From contig JAEERN010000093.1 of NCBI GenBank assembly GCA_016285815.1, positions 1 through 9,296 of the forward strand: a stretch of 9,296 nucleotides of DNA, written 5' to 3'. Position 1 is the first letter of the stretch. Each line of letters begins with the position of its first letter. This document shows, in pieces, positions 5,496 to 9,296 of this stretch. The notes beneath the pieces are model-generated. The model ran no database searches. It was not told the origin of the DNA and was given only the letters and a program-made list of their open reading frames with translations. This DNA comes from Clostridiales bacterium. GTDB lineage: Bacteria; Bacillota; Clostridia; Oscillospirales; QAMX01. The position numbers were made by a program, and so were the translations under genes.

Positions 5496-6194
5496 ATGTT
5501 TATCGAGATCAAAGGCGCGAAAAAACAGTACGGAACGGGCGAGGCGGCGGTGTACGCGCTGGACGGCGTGGACTTTTCGCTGGAGCGCGGAAAGATCTGC
5601 GTGATCCTGGGGCCCTCCGGGTCGGGCAAGAGCACGCTGCTCAACATGATCGGCGGTCTGGACAGCCTCGACGCGGGCGAGATCGTGGTGGACGGTCAGA
5701 GGATCAGCGGTCTGTCGCAGAAGGCGCGGACAGCGTATCGGAGGCGGAGCATCGGCTTCGTGTTCCAATTTTACAATCTGATCCCGGACCTCACCGTGGA
5801 GGAGAACGTGCAGGTGGTGGCGGAGATCGCGGAGGCGCCTCTGGACATGGACGAGATCCTCGCCGCGCTGGACATCGAAAAGTACCGGTACCGCTTCCCG
5901 CGGGAGCTGTCCGGCGGACAGCAGCAGCGGGTCGCCATCGCGCGGGCCATGGTGAAGAACCCCAGGCTTTTGCTCTGCGACGAGCTGACCGGCGCGCTGG
6001 ACACCCGGTCCTCGCGGTCGGTGCTGCGGTTCATCGAGAAGATCAACCGGCAGTATGGCACGACGACGCTGATCATCACCCACAACGAGGCCATCGCTGG
6101 GCTGGCCGACACGGTGGTGCGCATCCGGGACGGCCGGATCGCCTCGGCCGAGGAGAACGGCGAGAAGCGCTCCGCCGACGAGATCGAACTGTGA
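5496..6194 (+). CDS. ABC transporter ATP-binding protein (LolD/MacB type)
   Basis: This 232-aa cytoplasmic ATPase powers the FtsX-type permease encoded 10 bases downstream. All motifs are present: Walker A GPSGSGKST (39-47), Q-loop Gln91 in FVFQFYNL, signature LSGGQQQR (138-145), Walker B LLLCDE (158-163) with catalytic Glu163, D-loop GALD (166-169) and switch His196 in ITHN. The FQFYNLIPDLTVEENV stretch and length are typical of the LolD/MacB/FtsE group, which drives lipoprotein release, macrolide or peptide efflux, or peptide sensing rather than import. One oddity: the usual DEPTGALD reads DELTGALD, with Leu164 for a nearly invariant Pro; catalytic residues are intact, so activity is expected. 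A short charged tail (ENGEKRSADEIEL) ends the protein. It is the first gene of the operon and is controlled by the promoter and paired inverted repeats upstream. Confidence 0.96.
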   Translation: MFIEIKGAKKQYGTGEAAVYALDGVDFSLERGKICVILGPSGSGKSTLLNMIGGLDSLDAGEIVVDGQRISGLSQKARTAYRRRSIGFVFQFYNLIPDLTVEENVQVVAEIAEAPLDMDEILAALDIEKYRYRFPRELSGGQQQRVAIARAMVKNPRLLLCDELTGALDTRSSRSVLRFIEKINRQYGTTTLIITHNEAIAGLADTVVRIRDGRIASAEENGEKRSADEIEL

Positions 6195-6204
6195 GGCGGG
6201 AAAA

Positions 6205-8430
6205 ATGAAGCTGAACAAACGCTATGCGCGGAGCATCGGGGCCAACCTGCCGTTCTACGTGTCCGCCTCGGTGCTGACGATGGTGACGCTGCTCATGTTC
6301 TATCTCTTCTACATCGCGGGGACGGGGATCAACGCCTACGGCGACGCGTTCTTCGAAGAATACCGTCTGGAGGACGCGACCTTTTCCACCTACGCGGAGA
6401 TCCCGGACGAGGACGTCCCCGCGCTGGAGCGGGAATTCGGCGTCACGCTGGAAAAAGAGCGCTTCGCCGGGGTGGACGAGGGGGCGTACCGCGTCCGCGT
6501 CTTCGTTCCGAACCGGAAGATCGACCGGTATGAGATCCAGACCGGCCGCGAGCCGGCCTCGGACGACGAGATCCTGATCTCCGCGGGGTATGCGGAGGAG
6601 AACGGCGTTTCGCCCGGCGATCCGGTGGTCATCAAAGGAAAGACCTATACCGTGGCGGGGACCTTCCTGCGGCCGGACTATCTCTATATGGTGGAAAACG
6701 TCACCGACGACTATAAGAACGTGACCACCTTCTTCCTCGCCTATATGACGCCGGCGGAATTCGAGGCGCAGTTCGGCGGCGGAAGCGTCAACAACAAGGT
6801 CGTCTACGGCGAAAACGCCGACGAGCTCGCGTTCCGCCGCCGGGTCAACGACCGCTATTTCCTGTCCGGCTATCTCCCGGCGGAGAGCAATATGCGGATC
6901 ACCTTCGTCCACGAGCAGGCGGACATGTTCGTCATGTCCTCGTGGTTCATCCTCGTCATCTTCCCGTTTCTGACGGTGGCGCTGGTCTGCATCCTGCTGG
7001 GGCGCCGGATCCGGGCGGAGCAGAAGTTGATCGGGACCCTGTCCGCCATGGGCTGCGAGCGGTCCCGGCTCATGCTGCACTACAGCCTGTTCGCGGTCAT
7101 CCCCGGTGTGGTCGGCGGGCTGCTGACCGCCGCCGCGGCGCTGATCCTGGCCCGGCCCTTCGGGTCGATCGGCCTTGCCGACTATGAGCCCATGCGGCCG
7201 GACTTCACGCTGCCCGTGTGGATCGCCGCCGCCGGCGTGGTCGTGCCGACACTGATCTACTTTGCCGCCGCCATGCTGCGCGTGAGAAGCCTTTTGAAGG
7301 TGGAAACGGTCAGGCTGCTGTCCGGCCAGGTGGGCAGCGACGCGAAGAGCCGCCGGATCCTTTCGCGGAAAAAGACGTCCGTCCGGCGGAAATTCGCCGT
7401 CCGCCAGCTGGTCGGCAGTCCGGGCCGGAGCATGGTGGTCTTCCTGGGCATCTTTCTGGGCGCCATGATCGTGGCCTTTGCCTTCAGCTTCATCGACTCG
7501 GTGAAGGCGGTGGGCGACCAGGCGCACGGCGAATTCGGCACCTTCCGCTACGAGTACGTTCTGAACGAGCTGAAGAGCGGGCGCCCCTCCGGCGGCGAGG
7601 CGGTGCTGGCGCTGCCCTATGAGGACGGGGACGGCAGCCGCTTCACGCTGATGGGTCTCGACGCCGACGCGAAGCTCTGGAACCTGACGACGGTGGAAGG
7701 CGAGCGGGCGGACCCGGAACACGGGTTCTATGTCAGCACGCTGTGCGCGGCGATGTTCGGCGTGCACCGGGGAGACGAGTTTACCTTCCGAAGCATCGCC
7801 ACGCTGGAGGAGCACACCGTCCGGATCGACGGCGTGATCCGGAACGGGTATCAGAGCTACGTCCTGACCTCGCGGGAAAAGGCCGCGGAGATCGCGGGAC
7901 TGGACCCGGACCGCTACAACGCGGTCCTGTCCGACCGGGCGCTGGACTATGCCGGCGACGAGGTGGCCGAGATCGTCTCCGACACCACCTATCAGACGCA
8001 GATGGAGAACATGATGAGAGCCATGGGCGGGCTGATTTACGCGTTCATGATCATCGGCGTGATCGTCTGCATCGCCTCGCTTTACGCCACGATCAACACC
8101 ATGATCACCGAAAACGGGCACAGCATCTCCATGCTGAAGGTCCTCGGCCTGGAGAACCGCCGGATCGATTCCATGATCCTCTCGGCCAACCACCTGCTGC
8201 TGATCCCCGGCATCGCGCTGGGGACCGCCGCCGCCTACGGCGTCATGGCCTGGTACTGCGCGGAGTTCGTGGAGATCGAGCGCATCATGATCCCGGCGAC
8301 GCTGTCGCCCAAAAGCATCCTGTTCACCGCGCTGATCACCGCCGGCGGCTACGCGGCCTCGCTGCTGCTGCTGCGCCGCAAGGTCGGCCGGGCGGACATG
8401 ATCGAGGCGCTGAAGGACGGAAGGGAGTGA
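6205..8430 (+). CDS. FtsX-type ABC transporter permease
   Basis: This 741-aa membrane subunit partners the ATPase just upstream. Helices are seen at about 14-38, 243-266, 293-318, 336-358, 410-430, 608-632, 659-685 and 703-725, giving the layout 1+3, then 1+3. This is two FtsX units in one chain, so one copy may supply the whole membrane part. Large outside domains lie between helix 1 and 2 (40-240) and helix 5 and 6 (432-605), the first containing GREPASDDEILIS, typical of MacB-like periplasmic core domains. The FtsX core regions are 245-370 (IRAEQKLIGTLSAMGCERSR) and 610-735 (NGHSISMLKVLGLENRR); both contain the alternating cytoplasmic motif that touches the ATPase. The start is ATG 6205 after GAGGCGGG. 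Such permeases act by mechanotransmission, moving substrates outside the membrane. Cargo is unknown: antimicrobial peptide, lipid or lipoprotein are candidates. Confidence 0.94.
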   Translation: MKLNKRYARSIGANLPFYVSASVLTMVTLLMFYLFYIAGTGINAYGDAFFEEYRLEDATFSTYAEIPDEDVPALEREFGVTLEKERFAGVDEGAYRVRVFVPNRKIDRYEIQTGREPASDDEILISAGYAEENGVSPGDPVVIKGKTYTVAGTFLRPDYLYMVENVTDDYKNVTTFFLAYMTPAEFEAQFGGGSVNNKVVYGENADELAFRRRVNDRYFLSGYLPAESNMRITFVHEQADMFVMSSWFILVIFPFLTVALVCILLGRRIRAEQKLIGTLSAMGCERSRLMLHYSLFAVIPGVVGGLLTAAAALILARPFGSIGLADYEPMRPDFTLPVWIAAAGVVVPTLIYFAAAMLRVRSLLKVETVRLLSGQVGSDAKSRRILSRKKTSVRRKFAVRQLVGSPGRSMVVFLGIFLGAMIVAFAFSFIDSVKAVGDQAHGEFGTFRYEYVLNELKSGRPSGGEAVLALPYEDGDGSRFTLMGLDADAKLWNLTTVEGERADPEHGFYVSTLCAAMFGVHRGDEFTFRSIATLEEHTVRIDGVIRNGYQSYVLTSREKAAEIAGLDPDRYNAVLSDRALDYAGDEVAEIVSDTTYQTQMENMMRAMGGLIYAFMIIGVIVCIASLYATINTMITENGHSISMLKVLGLENRRIDSMILSANHLLLIPGIALGTAAAYGVMAWYCAEFVEIERIMIPATLSPKSILFTALITAGGYAASLLLLRRKVGRADMIEALKDGRE

Positions 8431-8437
8431 GGCGCGC

Positions 8438-8935
8438 GTGAAACAGGAAGAAGAGCGTCTGCCGCTGTTCGGCGTGGGGCCGCTTTACGCCGGCGTCGTC
8501 GCCGGGCTGACGGCCGCGGGCGTGATCTGCGGCGAGATCCCGGCTCTGTCCGGCGGGAAGCTGGGCGCGCTGCGGATCCCGGCGATGATCCTGGGGGTCC
8601 TGCTGATCGCGCTAGGCGTGTTCCTCTGGGTCCAGGCGGTGCTCGTGAGCCGGCTGGACGACGAGATCAAAAACGGCAACCTGGTGACGACGGGGGTCTA
8701 CGCGTGGGTGAGGAACCCGATCTATTCCGCGATCCTGGCGGTCTGCACGGGGGTGCTGCTGCTGGCCGGCAACGCGTTCTTTTTCGCGCTGGTGCCGGGG
8801 TACTGGCTGTTCCTGACCGTTCTGATGAAAAGGACCGAGGAAAAATGGCTGCGCGCGCGGTACGGCGCGGCGTACGAAGACTACTGCAGGTGCGTGAACC
8901 GCGTCGTCCCGTGGTTCCTGCGGAGAGGAGGATGA
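8438..8935 (+). CDS. ICMT/PEMT-like membrane methyltransferase family protein
   Basis: This 165-aa integral membrane protein resembles the isoprenylcysteine carboxyl methyltransferase / phospholipid methyltransferase group, which uses S-adenosylmethionine at the membrane. Helices are at about 14-34, 46-70, 96-111 and 113-130. The family core is present: LVTTGVYAWVRNPIYSAI (82-99), with RNP-Y matching the RHP-Y S-adenosylmethionine-contact motif, then RTEEKWLRARYG (132-143) and YEDYCRCVNRVVPWF (146-160). The start is GTG 8438, 7 bases after the permease stop, with GGAAGGGAG in the end of that gene as ribosome site, so translation is probably coupled. Bacterial members have few proven substrates; true prenylcysteine substrates are unlikely in a bacterium, and lipids, peptides or small hydrophobic molecules are possible. 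Its place between two ABC systems suggests that it modifies their cargo or the membrane, which is inference. Confidence 0.9.
   Translation: MKQEEERLPLFGVGPLYAGVVAGLTAAGVICGEIPALSGGKLGALRIPAMILGVLLIALGVFLWVQAVLVSRLDDEIKNGNLVTTGVYAWVRNPIYSAILAVCTGVLLLAGNAFFFALVPGYWLFLTVLMKRTEEKWLRARYGAAYEDYCRCVNRVVPWFLRRGG
8926..8931 (+). promoter_or_regulatory. Perfect ribosome site for the GTG-start exporter gene
   Basis: AGGAGG lies inside the last codons of the methyltransferase gene and ends 8 bases before GTG 8940. This fixes the start of the last gene and shows the two are translationally linked. Confidence 0.85.
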
Positions 8936-8939
8936 CAAA

Positions 8940-9296
8940 GTGAAAGAGAAAAAACAGAGCGAGGTCGCGGTCCTGCTCGGCTATGCCGGAAAGTACAGGG
9001 GACTCACCTTTTGGGGCCTCGGCCTGTCCGCCGCCGCCATGGTGCTGGGGATGGTGCCCTACGTCTGCATCTGGCTGGCCGCGCGGGATCTGATCCGCGT
9101 TGCGCCGGACTGGACCGAGGCCGCCGGGATCGCCGGATACGGCTGGATGGCGTTCGCCTTCGCCTTCGGCGGGATCATTGTCTACTTCTGCGCGCTGATG
9201 TGCACGCATCTGGCGGCCTTCCGCACGGCGTCGAACATCCGCAAGCGGGGCATGGCCCATTTGATGAAGACGCCGCTCGGTTTCTTCGACGACCAC
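8940..9296 (+). CDS. Type IV ABC exporter, N-terminal part (runs off the window)
   Basis: Only the first 119 residues are present, with no stop before the edge. They form the start of an ABC exporter membrane domain (PF00664-like, as in MdlB, CydD and heterodimeric multidrug exporters). Helix 1 is about 22-48, helix 2 about 66-90, then the cytoplasmic extension HLAAFRTASNIRKRGMAHLM (90-109) and the hallmark LGFFDDH (113-119), which matches the family's lPlgfFdkh. The ATPase domain should follow outside the window, and full length is usually about 570-600 aa. The start is GTG 8940, 4 bases after the methyltransferase stop and 8 after AGGAGG. The sequence resembles exporters from Clostridia that come as a tandem pair forming a heterodimer, so a second half-transporter gene may follow. 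It continues the operon begun at 5496. Substrate is unknown. Confidence 0.88.
   Translation, partial: MKEKKQSEVAVLLGYAGKYRGLTFWGLGLSAAAMVLGMVPYVCIWLAARDLIRVAPDWTEAAGIAGYGWMAFAFAFGGIIVYFCALMCTHLAAFRTASNIRKRGMAHLMKTPLGFFDDH

Noticed and set aside
6076..8193. 705-codon open frame on the - strand
   Set aside because: It is antisense to the FtsX-type permease and has the same low-complexity, His/Arg/Asp-rich make-up with no recognisable fold or ribosome site.
1..9296. Mobile elements, CRISPR array, tRNA or rRNA
   Set aside because: No transposase or integrase motifs, regularly spaced repeats, cloverleaf or rRNA-like sequence were seen on either strand. The few inverted repeats are explained as terminators, operators or promoter elements.

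Overview
The window reads as chromosomal DNA from a GC-rich Gram-positive bacterium, most likely a gut-type Firmicute of the class Clostridia. This is inferred from strong AGGAGG-like ribosome sites, GTG and TTG starts, extended (TGn) -10 promoters, perfect hairpin-plus-U-tract terminators, and gene families typical of that group. Taxonomy cannot be fixed from the sequence alone. No rRNA, tRNA, CRISPR array, insertion sequence or phage gene was seen. Nine protein genes are supported; eight are complete and the ninth runs off the right edge.

Left part (1-2725): a promoter at 66-94 drives a sodium:solute symporter (197-1747). It converges on a small four-helix membrane protein (complement 1819-2244, TTG start) across a two-way terminator at 1763-1801. 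That membrane protein and a 106-aa protein of unknown function (2405-2725) diverge from two promoters built to the same plan (CGGTTG-N16-CTGTTATAAT).

Middle part (2766-5168): a Gfo/Idh/MocA-type NAD(P)-dependent oxidoreductase and a cytoplasmic parallel beta-helix protein resembling glycoside hydrolase family 28 (pectin hydrolases). A perfect terminator hairpin lies between them. With the symporter they suggest uptake and catabolism of a sugar, uronic acid or polyol, but the substrate is not visible.

Right part (5169-9296): after a terminator, a 327-base control region holds a TTGATT-17-TATGAT promoter, a 20-bp operator-like inverted repeat over the start site, a second copy of its TTAGC-N4-GCTAA core 106 bp downstream, and a GC-rich leader hairpin. 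It precedes a tightly packed operon: a LolD/MacB-like ABC ATPase, an eight-helix FtsX-type permease, an ICMT/PEMT-like membrane methyltransferase, and the start of a type IV ABC exporter. Gaps between these genes are 10, 7 and 4 bases, so they are probably translated together. The pairing of two different ABC systems with a membrane methyltransferase under a paired operator is the most interesting unit here. No regulator gene is present in the window. It may be an efflux or envelope-stress system, or a metal/siderophore-linked one; the sequence does not decide.
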